From positions 1 to 14,677 of the forward strand of contig CAJVWY010000007.1 in assembly GCA_913009925.1 (NCBI GenBank): a DNA stretch of 14,677 nucleotides, read 5' to 3'. Made by a program: the position numbers and the translations under genes. The stretch comes from an uncultured bacterium. GTDB taxonomy: Bacteria > Actinomycetota > Thermoleophilia > BMS3ABIN01. Under the pieces are notes generated by a model. It saw nothing but the letters and a program-made list of their open reading frames with translations. It was not told the origin of the DNA and made no database searches. Shown here piece by piece: positions 14,676-14,677 of the stretch (the first letter of the stretch is position 1; every line of letters begins with the position of its first letter).

Positions 14676-14677
14676 TT

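Overview
The window is about 14.5 kb of high-GC bacterial DNA, most likely the end of a metagenome or draft contig. The first 134 bases are not genomic. Bases 59-134 are an Illumina P7 flow-cell oligo with its ten-T linker, an 8-base index and the TruSeq read-2 primer site. Bases 1-58 look like off-the-end base calls. Biological sequence starts at 135, inside a gene.

The organism is a bacterium rather than an archaeon: it has a GGDEF diguanylate cyclase, CheR and GatCAB. Its type-2 (eukaryote/archaea-like) IleRS, archaeal-type PEP carboxylase and LeuCD-type hydro-lyase suggest an anaerobic, deep-branching lineage, for example a basal actinobacterial or similar group. The phylum cannot be fixed from this sequence.

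Layout. Plus strand: the 3' part of ileS (135-1936) and a universal stress protein gene (1971-2396). A 310-bp convergent intergenic region follows, with a strong hairpin and a possible terminator. Everything after that is on the minus strand and is transcribed right to left: a REC-GAF-GGDEF response regulator (13164-14675), cheR with a TPR tail (11726-13174), gatC, gatA, gatB (11593 to 8398), ppcA (8394-6796), a NifV/Re-citrate-synthase-like synthase (6717-5503), LeuC-like and LeuD-like subunits (5510-3761) and an isocitrate dehydrogenase (3723-2707). Junctions are tight, from a few bases apart to 17 bp of overlap, except between cheR and gatC (132 bp) and between ppcA and the synthase (78 bp). 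Each of these two gaps holds a plausible promoter.

The main biological point is that the last five minus-strand genes look like leucine genes but are better read as a continuous route PEP -> oxaloacetate -> citrate -> isocitrate -> 2-oxoglutarate. The synthase lacks the LeuA regulatory domain. The small hydro-lyase subunit has an HLRT substrate loop like homoaconitase. The dehydrogenase has the Ser-x-Asn...Arg isocitrate-binding set. The route would supply glutamate, and GatCAB just upstream acts on glutamyl- (or aspartyl-) tRNA. A homocitrate pathway is the main alternative.
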